IMG/VR virus record: IMGVR_UViG_3300036835_000168
Coordinates: 1 to 25,151 of that record
Reading direction: 5' to 3' (one strand)
DNA length: 25,151 nucleotides
From: a virus
Each line of letters begins with the position of its first letter. Position 1 is the stretch's first letter. A program made the position numbers and the translations under genes. Positions 13,511-19,780 of the stretch are shown one piece after another. Below the pieces are notes generated by a model. That model was not told where the DNA came from. It was given only the letters and a program-made list of their open reading frames with translations, and made no database searches.

Positions 13511-13888
13511 ATGGGACGGGCGATGAAGATCCTCGACTTTCCGAGCGAGACCGATCGGGTCATCGCCGCTACCGTGCGCGCCCTCGCATCCGGACGCGAC
13601 CAATCGATCGAGCGCGTCGCGGTGAGTTGCAACATGACCAAATCGGCCCTGTACGAACGGATCAGAGGCATCCGCAGCTTCAAGGCACCCGAGGTAGCGG
13701 CCATCGCGGACCACTTCGGGGTCAGCGTCGGGGATCTCTACGATGGGCTCGGCGGCCGCTTCGGGCCGCCGAACGGGCCTCTAGCTCAATTGGCAGAGCT
13801 GCGGACTTTTAATCCAGAGTCCCGCTCTGCGAAAGTCATCAACTTCCCGGCCGGCAGACGCCGCAGCTCAGTGAAGCTCTCGGCCTGA
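13511..13888 (+). CDS. XRE-type immunity repressor with attP inside its 3' end
   Basis: Predicted to hold the prophage silent by binding the divergent operators. The 125-residue protein has a Cro/CI-type HTH at about residues 32-79: SIERVAVSCNMTKSALYERI, then APEVAAIADHFGVSVGDLYD. Residues 89-102 are encoded by 41 bp of a tRNA-Lys gene (13775-13815), the likely attP core. Site-specific integration would replace everything after about residue 102, including the basic tail ending RRRSSVKLSA. In mycobacteriophage BPs the same layout makes the viral form of the repressor unstable through a C-terminal degradation tag and the prophage form (103 residues) stable. The Leu-Ser-Ala end here only loosely resembles an ssrA-type tag. 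It is joined to integrase by TGATG. Confidence 0.8.
   Translation: MGRAMKILDFPSETDRVIAATVRALASGRDQSIERVAVSCNMTKSALYERIRGIRSFKAPEVAAIADHFGVSVGDLYDGLGGRFGPPNGPLAQLAELRTFNPESRSAKVINFPAGRRRSSVKLSA
13775..13815 (+). other. Phage attachment site (attP core): 5' part of tRNA-Lys(TTT)
   Basis: The 41 bases read as acceptor 5' strand GGGCCTC, TA, D-stem GCTC, D-loop AATTGGCA, GAGC, T, anticodon 5' stem GCGGA, loop CTTTTAA and TCC of the 3' stem. The next bases (AGAG) no longer pair, so tRNA identity ends at 13815 and the rest of the tRNA is absent. It therefore is not a working tRNA gene. Its place in front of integrase marks it as the crossover site with a host tRNA-Lys gene as attB. Confidence 0.85.
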
Positions 13889-14751
13889 TGCCGCCCGCTC
13901 GACATCTGCGTCTCGTACCTCCTGGTATGGACATCCCCGCATTGGACGAGTGGGAGCTCGCGCAGACACGCCGCTCACCGCGCACCATCGACGCTCGCAG
14001 CCGCATCGTCCGGCTGCTGGCACGCCGCCAGTCCGTTGACCCGGTCACTGCGGACTGGCACGACATCGCACGGTTCCTCGACAACCCGAGCTTCGCGGAC
14101 GGGACGGTGCTGACCTACTTCTCCGGGTTGGAGGCGTGGTTCAGTTGGCTTGTCCGCCAGGGCGTGCGCTCGGACAACCCGATGGATCGGCTTGAGAAGC
14201 CGCGCACGCCACGGCGGTATCCGCGGCCGATCACGACTGAGCAGCTGGGCCAGGTGCTCGCGACGGTGAACCGGCGGCGGACGCGAGCGATGGTGCTGCT
14301 CGGCGCGTATGAGGGGATGCGTGTGCACGAGATCGCCAAGCTGCGCGGGCAGGACTTCCGCAGTGGGTTGCTTGAGATCATCGGCAAGGGTCGACACCGT
14401 GCCGCGATCCCGGTGCATCCGGTCGTCACGGCGCTGCGTTCGGCGTTCCCGCAGATCGGCTGGTGGTTCCCGTCCTATCTGGATCCGGCAGTTCCGGTGA
14501 CGAGCAAGAACGTGTCGGCGGTGATCAGCGCCGTGATGCACCGTGCTGGTGTCGACGGCAGCGCGCACCAGCTGCGGCACTGGTACGGCACGAATGTGCT
14601 GACGTTGGCGGGCGGGAACATCCGCGTCGCTCAGGACGCGTTGCGGCACGGGTCGATCGCGTCGACGGCGATCTACACGCTGGTCACGGAGGCGCAGTTG
14701 CAGGCGGCGATCGCAAGCTTGCCAGTGCCATTGCATGCGGTAGGCGCGTGA
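13888..14751 (+). CDS. int: Tyrosine site-specific recombinase (integrase)
   Basis: Integrates and excises the phage at a host tRNA-Lys gene. The 287-residue protein has an N-terminal core-binding domain (helices about 18-100) and a catalytic domain. All active-site residues are visible: Arg145 (YEGMRVHEIAKL), Lys167 (IGKGRH), His227-x-x-Arg230 (HQLRHWYGTN), His254 (LRHGS) and Tyr263 (STAIYTL). The N-terminus is short, so an arm-type DNA-binding domain is probably missing or reduced, as in simple actinophage and XerC/D-like integrases. Translation is coupled to the repressor (TGATG). After integration it lies on the other side of the attachment site from the repressor promoter. No clear excisionase gene is next to it. 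Confidence 0.92.
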   Translation: MPPARHLRLVPPGMDIPALDEWELAQTRRSPRTIDARSRIVRLLARRQSVDPVTADWHDIARFLDNPSFADGTVLTYFSGLEAWFSWLVRQGVRSDNPMDRLEKPRTPRRYPRPITTEQLGQVLATVNRRRTRAMVLLGAYEGMRVHEIAKLRGQDFRSGLLEIIGKGRHRAAIPVHPVVTALRSAFPQIGWWFPSYLDPAVPVTSKNVSAVISAVMHRAGVDGSAHQLRHWYGTNVLTLAGGNIRVAQDALRHGSIASTAIYTLVTEAQLQAAIASLPVPLHAVGA

Positions 14752-15335
14752 TGGCCAGGGGCAAGCACGGCGTCGCGGCAGCTGGCAGGCGTGCCAATGA
14801 CGTTCTTGAAGCTGATCTCGCGACCTACCAACGCAAAGTCGCAGGGCAGGCCGCCGAGATCAAACGGCTCCGCGATGCACTCGAATCAGTACAACTGGAA
14901 TGGGGCAAGGAACGCCGCACTCTACTTGAGCAGCGTCGTCAAGGCGTGGCCCCGGAGCTCGCCGCCCGAGACCGCAAGATCCTGGAACTCACCGATCATG
15001 TGCAGCGAGCCGAACGGGCGGCCCTTCGACGCGAGGAACAGTTCACCAGCATCGTGCATCGCGCCATCGATCACTTCGCCGCCGATCATCATTGGTCGCG
15101 CCGAGAAGGGCTGGAGTTGGTGATGGCATGGCTCGGGATGAATACCGCCGTCGGGATCAGCGAGGACCAGCTGATCACGCTGGACGATAGCAAGATCGGC
15201 AGTAGGAAGAAGATGGGCGCCGAGGCGGTTCGGCGTCTCGAGCGTGCGCAACGTCGCCGGCATCGCAGCGCCGATGAATATCGGATCCCGCGCGCCGACG
15301 CTTCATCGGATGTCGATGCTCCCGATGAAGCGTAA
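14751..15335 (+). CDS. Coiled-coil protein of the lysogeny operon
   Basis: A 194-residue protein starting in a TGATG overlap with integrase. The first 100 or so residues are a charged coiled coil (ADLATYQRKVAGQAAEIKRL, then ELTDHVQRAERAALRREEQF). A helical segment IVHRAIDHFAADHHWSRREG and LELVMAWLGMNTAVGISE follow, then a basic RRLERAQRRRHR region and an acidic end. It could be a DNA-associated accessory factor such as a partition-, integration- or exclusion-type protein. Family not recognised. Co-transcription with the repressor suggests expression around establishment of lysogeny; in the prophage it is on the integrase side. Confidence 0.65.
   Translation: MARGKHGVAAAGRRANDVLEADLATYQRKVAGQAAEIKRLRDALESVQLEWGKERRTLLEQRRQGVAPELAARDRKILELTDHVQRAERAALRREEQFTSIVHRAIDHFAADHHWSRREGLELVMAWLGMNTAVGISEDQLITLDDSKIGSRKKMGAEAVRRLERAQRRRHRSADEYRIPRADASSDVDAPDEA
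15299..15332 (+). promoter_or_regulatory. Hairpin over a gene junction
   Basis: A perfect 11-bp inverted repeat (15299-15309 with 15322-15332) with a 12-nt loop spans the end of the 194-residue gene and the possible starts of the next gene (ATG 15310, 15316 in the loop; 15325 in the 3' arm). It could restrict translation of the downstream gene to ribosomes finishing the upstream one. Confidence 0.5.
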
Positions 15336-15675
15336 GCATCGGATACCGGTCGACAAGTTGCGTCTGTCCGATCCTGTCACTCCGGAGTACCAGTCCGAGA
15401 TCGACGCCACGATGGAGCGTGCGGCTGCCCGCTACGCGCAGGCGCAACGTGCGCTCGAGCGCGCTCAGGCCCGCGTCGCCCGGATCCGCGCCACAGCAGT
15501 AGAGCAGCGGCGTACCGCAGCCCATCGGCGGGAGCTCCGGATCGCCGAAGCGGATCTGGAGTTGAGGCGTGAGGAGCTGCGTCGCCTCGACTCGCTCATG
15601 CATGCGTCGCCGCAGTCGGCGTCCCATCGCGGCAAGCGGTCCTACAGACCACGACCCGATCCGAAGCTGTTCTGA
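15325..15675 (+). CDS. Basic coiled-coil protein of the lysogeny operon
   Basis: A 116-residue protein if it starts at ATG 15325 (ATG 15310 and 15316 are in frame and also possible; none has a clear ribosome binding site). The start overlaps the previous gene. The N-terminus is basic (KRKHRIPVDKLRLSDP), followed by one long Arg/Ala/Glu-rich helix (MERAAARYAQAQRALERAQA to LRREELRRLDSLM), then a basic, Ser/Pro-rich tail ending RPDPKLF. Function not recognised; likely oligomeric and possibly nucleic-acid-associated. Confidence 0.6.
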   Translation: MKRKHRIPVDKLRLSDPVTPEYQSEIDATMERAAARYAQAQRALERAQARVARIRATAVEQRRTAAHRRELRIAEADLELRREELRRLDSLMHASPQSASHRGKRSYRPRPDPKLF

Positions 15676-15932
15676 TGGTTGCACCGCGCCCGGTGGTCGA
15701 GAATGCCGACTACACCAGTTTCAACCGCCGTATTCTGCGCGCCATGGCCAAGCGTGCTTCCTCCGATATCGACGCGTTGCCGATGCTGGCCGCCACCCTC
15801 GAGGAGGGGCAGCAGCTGATGCGGGATGCGGTGACGCGGCTGCGCGCGGACGGGTACAGCTGGGCGGATATCGGTGCTCGGCTGGGGATCAGTAAGCAGG
15901 CCGCTCAGCAACGGTTCGGCGTCAAGGACTAG
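15675..15932 (+). CDS. Small HTH protein, end of the lysogeny operon
   Basis: An 85-residue protein beginning in a TGATG overlap. The C-terminus is a clear helix-turn-helix, [20 protein letters not shown] followed by RFG, of the sigma-region-4/HTH type widespread in small actinobacterial and actinophage proteins that share a helical N-terminus ([20 protein letters not shown]). Likely a DNA-binding regulator. Its TAG lies inside a bidirectional terminator and overlaps the end of the collagen-like gene on the other strand by 11 bp. Confidence 0.75.
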   Translation: MVAPRPVVENADYTSFNRRILRAMAKRASSDIDALPMLAATLEEGQQLMRDAVTRLRADGYSWADIGARLGISKQAAQQRFGVKD

Positions 15933-15944
15933 TTGACGCTGTTT
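15918..15944. terminator. Bidirectional terminator between convergent operons
   Basis: GCGTCAA (15919-15925) and TTGACGC (15933-15939) form a 7-bp stem with a 7-nt loop; a TGTTT run follows on the plus side. Stop codons of both convergent genes lie within the hairpin, so termination and translation end at the same place from each direction. Confidence 0.6.
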
Positions 15945-16461
15945 GCACGCACACGGCGAGGGTCGGTGTTCCCTCCGGATCGCGCTGGTGCACGGCGATG
16001 GTGGCCAGCGCAAACCCGGCGGGGCAGGTGCGTGGCGCGGTCACGGTAACGGTGGGTCCGGGCAAGCCGCGTGGACCGGCCGGTCCCGGGCTACCAGCAG
16101 CGCCCGCCGCGCCGCGTTTTCCTCGCGGACCGCGTGAGCCTGCCGCTCCCGACGCACCGGCCTGACCCGGGATTCCCTGGACACCCTGGACGCCTTGGGG
16201 GCCAGCGGCGCCGCGCTTCCCGGGTTTGCCCTGCTCGCCGACTGGTCCTGGTGGGCCCTGCGGCCCGGCTGGTCCCTCCGGGCCGGCCGGGCCGGTCGGG
16301 CCGGGTGACGGTGTCACCGTTGTGACCGACGCTGCCGGGGTGGTGGGGGTGATCGCCACCGCCGCCAGGGTCAGCGACCCGGCCAACAGCAGCAGCGCCG
16401 CGATGAACGCCGCGGACGCGGTGCGGAACACCTTCGCCGCGGCATCAGTCGGCGACATCAT
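15922..16461 (-). CDS. Membrane-anchored collagen-like protein
   Basis: A 179-residue protein from ATG 16461, overlapping the preceding stop by 17 bp. Residues about 15-37 form one membrane segment or uncleaved signal anchor ([19 protein letters not shown]), followed by a Thr/Pro/Val stalk. Residues 54-137 are 28 uninterrupted Gly-X-Y triplets, many with Pro in X, sufficient for a trimeric collagen helix. The C-terminal 42 residues hold two Cys ([14 protein letters not shown] and LAVCVQ), perhaps a small disulfide-bonded trimerisation or binding knob. Last gene of the late unit, after lysin and holin candidates. It may be a virion appendage, a spanin-like lysis protein or a surface protein shown by the host; undecided. 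Confidence 0.8.
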   Translation of the reverse strand: MMSPTDAAAKVFRTASAAFIAALLLLAGSLTLAAVAITPTTPAASVTTVTPSPGPTGPAGPEGPAGPQGPPGPVGEQGKPGKRGAAGPQGVQGVQGIPGQAGASGAAGSRGPRGKRGAAGAAGSPGPAGPRGLPGPTVTVTAPRTCPAGFALATIAVHQRDPEGTPTLAVCVQTASTSP

Positions 16462-16705
16462 CGTCGATCCCGTTGCGGACGAGCAGCACGTGGTACTCGT
16501 GCGCCCGGTGCTCGGCTTCGATCCGTGCCCGGCGTTCGTCGGCGAGCTCGCCTGTCACCTCGTCCAGCTCGTCAGCGGCGGCCTTACGTTCTTTCGACCG
16601 GACGGCGCGCACCGTCAGCAGCACCCCACCCGCAGCGGAGATGATCGCGGCCAGGCCGGTGATGATCGCCCCGACGGTGGCTTCGGTGTCGGTGAGCAGT
16701 GGCAC
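16445..16705 (-). CDS. Holin candidate / small membrane protein
   Basis: An 86-residue protein from GTG 16705, nine bases after the endolysin-like stop. Residues 9-34 are a membrane segment ([20 protein letters not shown]), followed by a basic patch VRSKERK and a charged helix ([20 protein letters not shown]). One membrane segment plus a charged cytoplasmic helix next to a lysin gene fits a class-III-like holin or the small membrane proteins (for example DUF2746-type) of actinophage lysis cassettes. The assignment rests mainly on context. Confidence 0.55.
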   Translation of the reverse strand: MPLLTDTEATVGAIITGLAAIISAAGGVLLTVRAVRSKERKAAADELDEVTGELADERRARIEAEHRAHEYHVLLVRNGIDDDVAD

Positions 16706-16714
16706 ACCGGCCGG

Positions 16715-16966
16715 TCACCCGGAGGTGTTCTCGTCGATGCGGTTGACCTGCGTATTCAGCGAGGTGAGGAACGCCCACGCCGGTGACGGGGCGCCGGTGA
16801 CGTCGTTGCGGACCTGCGTGTTCCACACACTGCCGGGCATGTCATGGACGCCCTTGTTGATGGAGTTGAGGAACGCCCATGCGGCGGCGTTCTTCCCGGT
16901 GACGTCGTTGCGGATCGCGCATTGCCAGACGGCGGTGGCGATCTTCTGAATGTCCTGGTCGTTCAC
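16715..16966 (-). CDS. C-terminal repeat domain of the endolysin-like gene, possible separate product
   Basis: GTG 16966 has GGAGGAG nine bases upstream, so this 83-residue piece can be made on its own even though the full gene is frameshifted. It holds two copies of one motif: [20 protein letters not shown] followed by FLNSINKGV, and [20 protein letters not shown] followed by FLTSLNTQV. Such W-x-x-x-[IV]-R-N...AWxFLxS repeats are found at the C-terminus of actinophage lysins and tail proteins and probably bind the cell wall. Independent production of the binding domain from an internal start is known for some endolysins. Confidence 0.6.
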   Translation of the reverse strand: MNDQDIQKIATAVWQCAIRNDVTGKNAAAWAFLNSINKGVHDMPGSVWNTQVRNDVTGAPSPAWAFLTSLNTQVNRIDENTSG

Positions 16967-17479
16967 GTCATCATCTCCTCCGTCGCCGCTGCTCGACCCG
17001 TCGGTGATGACAGCGGCCACAGCCTGCAGCGCGGTGTCGTCGCCGGAGTACTGCCTCAGGATTGATAGGTGGATATGCCAGGGCGGCATATGAGGTGGGA
17101 ATCATCCGAGGTGACTGCATAGCCACCTTGGTAATCCCACCCGCAAACCACCTCCCCGTTAGTCGATCCGTAGAACTCGCGGACGGCTTTCTTCATCCGT
17201 GCGTCGTTCTTCGCGTTCAATAGCCGTTTGCTTACGGTGTATTGGTCGGACGCGTCGGACCAGCTGATGTCCAGCGCGCACGCGGCCTGCCCGTCGCCTT
17301 TGCGGTCTTGCGGGTAGTCGGCGACGGAGTAGTCGGAGCTGGACACGAAGTCCCGACCCCGGTGGTCAATAGCCGTAGGTATGCGCCTGGTCCCCGATGA
17401 TCCCGGCCATCTGCGCGGACGGGATCGACTTCTTCACCGTGTTGAACAGGTTCTCAATTGCTTGAGGTGCGTACTCCAC
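16715..17479 (-). pseudogene. Endolysin-like (M15-type peptidase) gene split by two compensating frameshifts
   Basis: Fragment A starts at GTG 17479 with AGGGGAGGTG upstream and codes 37 residues (VEYAPQAIENLFNTVKKSIP to GDQAHTYGY) before TGA at 17368. Fragment B, in the next frame, continues the same protein (HRGRDFVSSSDYSVADYPQD, ALDISWSDASDQ, REFYGSTNGEVVCGWDYQGG, VTSDDSHL). Fragment C, back in the frame of A, resumes with WHIHLSILRQYSGDD and the C-terminal repeats. Joined, this reads as a known actinophage type with M15-like metal ligands (H..D near the start, WHIH near the end). The first break is explained by one extra T near 17368. The second is an 11-base insertion (17081-17091) that makes a perfect ATATGCC/GGCATAT inverted repeat. 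Net change is a multiple of three, but B is out of frame. Confidence 0.75.
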
Positions 17480-17523
17480 GTTGCATCACCTCCCCTTGTG
17501 TCGTTCGGATCCGGGCACAAGCG

Positions 17524-17775
17524 TCAGCTCGGATCCTCGGCCGGGTCAGGCCGCTCGTGCGCGCCGGTGTCGCGGAATCCGGGCACGACGTCCGCGTCGT
17601 CGCCGCTCTCGTCATCGTCCTGGTCACCGTCGTCGGGCTGTTCGTCGTCGGTGTCGGTGTCGCCCGGCGCCGGGTACTGCTGCACCTTCTCCGAGACTTC
17701 CTCGACCCGCTGCTCACGCGACGATTCCTCGACGGGCAGGTTGTCCGGGTCCGGGGTCCTGGTGGGTTCGGTCAT
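17524..17775 (-). CDS. Acidic low-complexity protein
   Basis: An 83-residue frame from ATG 17775, set in a TGATG overlap with the previous gene and with AGGAG upstream. It is dominated by Asp/Glu/Pro (for example DTDTDDEQPDDGDQDDDESG) and is presumably disordered. Function unknown. It is the last gene before the lysis region. Confidence 0.55.
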   Translation of the reverse strand: MTEPTRTPDPDNLPVEESSREQRVEEVSEKVQQYPAPGDTDTDDEQPDDGDQDDDESGDDADVVPGFRDTGAHERPDPAEDPS

Positions 17776-17954
17776 CACTTCTCCTCAGGGGTGGGTGGGG
17801 GTGGGTCGATGTCGGTGATCTCTTGCCCGCACGGGCCGCACCACACCGGCACCGCGTAGATGATCTGCCCGTCGCCGAGGTCCATTTCGAGGTTCATCTC
17901 AAGCGGGATGCCGGCGTTCATGCAGCCGTCGGTGCGGCAGGTGACGGTCGACAT
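17775..17954 (-). CDS. Small zinc-binding protein
   Basis: A 59-residue protein from ATG 17954 with GGAG six bases upstream. Two Cys pairs (CRTDGC and CGPCG) flank a strand-rich middle (LEMNLEMDLGDGQIIYAVPV), a zinc-ribbon layout, with a Pro-rich acidic end. Not recognised; small zinc proteins of this sort are common between tail and lysis genes in actinophages. Confidence 0.6.
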   Translation of the reverse strand: MSTVTCRTDGCMNAGIPLEMNLEMDLGDGQIIYAVPVWCGPCGQEITDIDPPPPTPEEK

Positions 17955-18004
17955 CTCACACTCCAATCGCTGGCTAACGGCGTTGATCGCGCTTCACGGC
18001 CCGG

Positions 18005-18466
18005 TCATCCCACCGCCATCGCGTGCCAGAAGGCAGTGATCGAGTTGGTGCCGACGGTGCCGTCGCGGTGCGCCACGCCGAGGGTGGTGCTGGCCGCGGT
18101 CGGCGTGCCCATGAACCCGAAGTAGTCGCTTCTGTTGGACACCACGACGACGCTCGGCGGACTGGTGAACCGGCCGGCGGGGAAGGTGACGGTCGCGGTG
18201 CCGGAGGCGGAGTTGCTGACCGATATCACCAGGCTGCCCGCCGCGCTGGCCGTGGTCGGCACCGGCACCCACGCCCCGTTGACGTAGACCCACAGCGTCC
18301 GGGTGTCCTCGGTGAACGACACCGCGCCGGGCTGCGGCGCGGGGAACTGGTTGGCCCGGTCGGCGGCGGAGGCGAAGCACTGCACCGAGTGGTCCCACAG
18401 CGGGTTGCCCCAGCCGGCCGAGACGATGGTCTGGCCGGGGGCGACCTGGATTCGTCCGGTCGGCAT
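18005..18466 (-). CDS. Minor tail / adhesin-like protein with lectin-like C-terminus
   Basis: A 153-residue protein whose ATG directly follows the stop of the preceding tail gene (TAGATG). The N-terminus (MPTGRIQVAPGQTIVSAGWG, then NPLWDHSVQCFASAADRANQ) and LWVYVNGAWVPVP are typical of short actinophage tail-tip/fibre proteins. The C-terminal 80 residues are beta-rich (ATVTFPAGRFTSPPSVVVVS, then VGTNSITAFWHAMAVG) and resemble H-type lectin folds used in receptor binding. Likely part of the host-recognition apparatus. Confidence 0.65.
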   Translation of the reverse strand: MPTGRIQVAPGQTIVSAGWGNPLWDHSVQCFASAADRANQFPAPQPGAVSFTEDTRTLWVYVNGAWVPVPTTASAAGSLVISVSNSASGTATVTFPAGRFTSPPSVVVVSNRSDYFGFMGTPTAASTTLGVAHRDGTVGTNSITAFWHAMAVG

Positions 18467-19780
18467 CTAGATGAACCCCCACTGGTCGGCGTCCCATGTC
18501 GCTGCGTCCCACGCGCCGGCGGCCCAGGCGGACATGTCCAGCAGCGCGATGACGCCGGTGATCTCCCGCCGGCTGATCTGTACGTCGCTGAACGCGGACG
18601 GCGCGACCTGCCAGGTCTTGATCCCGTCGGTGACGGCGATGCGGTGGTCGAAGTCCAGGCCGAGCAGCAGCTGCGCGGCGCGCGGGTCGACGCGGGAGTT
18701 GAGCTCTACGGTTTGCGGCGCGTCCCGCGGCCACGCGGACCCGGCGAGGACCGCGTCGGCGACCACGCCGGACCAGGAGTCGTCCCAGTGGATCAGGTCG
18801 GTGCGCTGGTAGGTGTGCGGCAGGAACCGGGCCACCGACTCGTCGTCGGTGCGGGTGATCGTGACCGGGGTGTCGGTCTCGTCCCGCGCCTGCCTCGAGA
18901 TGGACACGATGTTGCGGGTGACGGTGGGTTGCCCGCCTTCCATCGTCACCATTTGGATCTGCGATGAGTCGGCGGGGCAGACCGCGATGGTCGCGTCCAC
19001 GGCGATCATCGAGGTGATCCGGCCGAGCGGGCGGTAGCAGACGTAGCCGTCGCGGCGGATCCACAGTAGCGCCAGGTCGGTGTCGGCGACCTGCAGCAGC
19101 ATCGTCCACGCGTTCTCCGCGAGCGTGGTGGCCTGCACCGTGACGCCGCCTGCGGTGATGTCACGCAGTTTCGGTGACCACAGCGCGGTGTTCAGGATCC
19201 GGGTGACCCGCGCCGACGCGGTTTCCTGCGCGCCTTGCGGGGTCTGTTCGAGCCCGTCGAACGCGGCGAGGATGCGGGTGCCGTCGGTGCAGGCGAGCGC
19301 TGCGTAGGAGCGGTCCGGGTCGGTGGCCGGGTTCCAGTTGTATCCCTCGTCGTCGACGGCGCCGACGAAGGCGAACTGCCACCCGTCGAGTTCCGGGTCG
19401 GGCTGCTCGTCGGCGATGCCGGACAGGGCGGCGACGCCGGTCGCGGGGCGCCACCGGATCCGCACCGGCAGCCCCGGTCCGGCCAGCCCGGCGTAGGGGC
19501 CGTGCCACGGGTCCCAGGCCGGGCCGAGCAGCCGCATCGAGCAGGTTGCCGCCGCCCAGTGCGTGACGACCCCGTCGGTCTGGTCGGTGCCGGACGTGGT
19601 GGACAGGCTCTCGTCGATGACGTCGCAGGTGAAGTCCACCCAGTCCCCGAGGCTGGTGTCGGACTGGGTCCACACGTTGCTGTCCCACACGGCGCTGTCC
19701 CACACGCCTTCCAGCGCGGACCGGCCGACGCCGAGCTCGACCGCGATCTCGATCTGCCCGTCCGCGACGAGGGTGCTCAT
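18467..19780 (-). CDS. Minor tail protein (tail tip/baseplate)
   Basis: A 437-residue protein. The start is set at ATG 19780, which overlaps the tape-measure stop as ATGA; GTG 19792 would add four residues. It follows the tape measure, where distal-tail and tail-associated proteins are encoded. Two Trp/Asp-rich motifs bracket the protein: VWDSAVWDSNVWTQSD near residue 30 and WAAGAWDAATWDADQWGF at the C-terminus. The middle is beta-rich (VRIRWRPATGVAALSG, FAFVGAVDDEGY, LALLWIRRDGYVCYRPLG). Similar tail proteins are widespread in actinophages. The exact homologue (Dit or Tal-like) is not settled. Confidence 0.75.
   Translation of the reverse strand: MSTLVADGQIEIAVELGVGRSALEGVWDSAVWDSNVWTQSDTSLGDWVDFTCDVIDESLSTTSGTDQTDGVVTHWAAATCSMRLLGPAWDPWHGPYAGLAGPGLPVRIRWRPATGVAALSGIADEQPDPELDGWQFAFVGAVDDEGYNWNPATDPDRSYAALACTDGTRILAAFDGLEQTPQGAQETASARVTRILNTALWSPKLRDITAGGVTVQATTLAENAWTMLLQVADTDLALLWIRRDGYVCYRPLGRITSMIAVDATIAVCPADSSQIQMVTMEGGQPTVTRNIVSISRQARDETDTPVTITRTDDESVARFLPHTYQRTDLIHWDDSWSGVVADAVLAGSAWPRDAPQTVELNSRVDPRAAQLLLGLDFDHRIAVTDGIKTWQVAPSAFSDVQISRREITGVIALLDMSAWAAGAWDAATWDADQWGFI

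Noticed and set aside
13775-13815. A functional phage-encoded tRNA-Lys gene
   Set aside because: Only the 5' half is present; the anticodon stem is not completed and there is no T-arm or acceptor 3' strand. It is an attachment core.
17060-17100. Programmed translational bypass at the ATATGCC/GGCATAT hairpin
   Set aside because: No matching take-off and landing codons flank the 11 bases, and the upstream frame also needs a second shift near 17368. Mutation is simpler, so it is kept only as an alternative.
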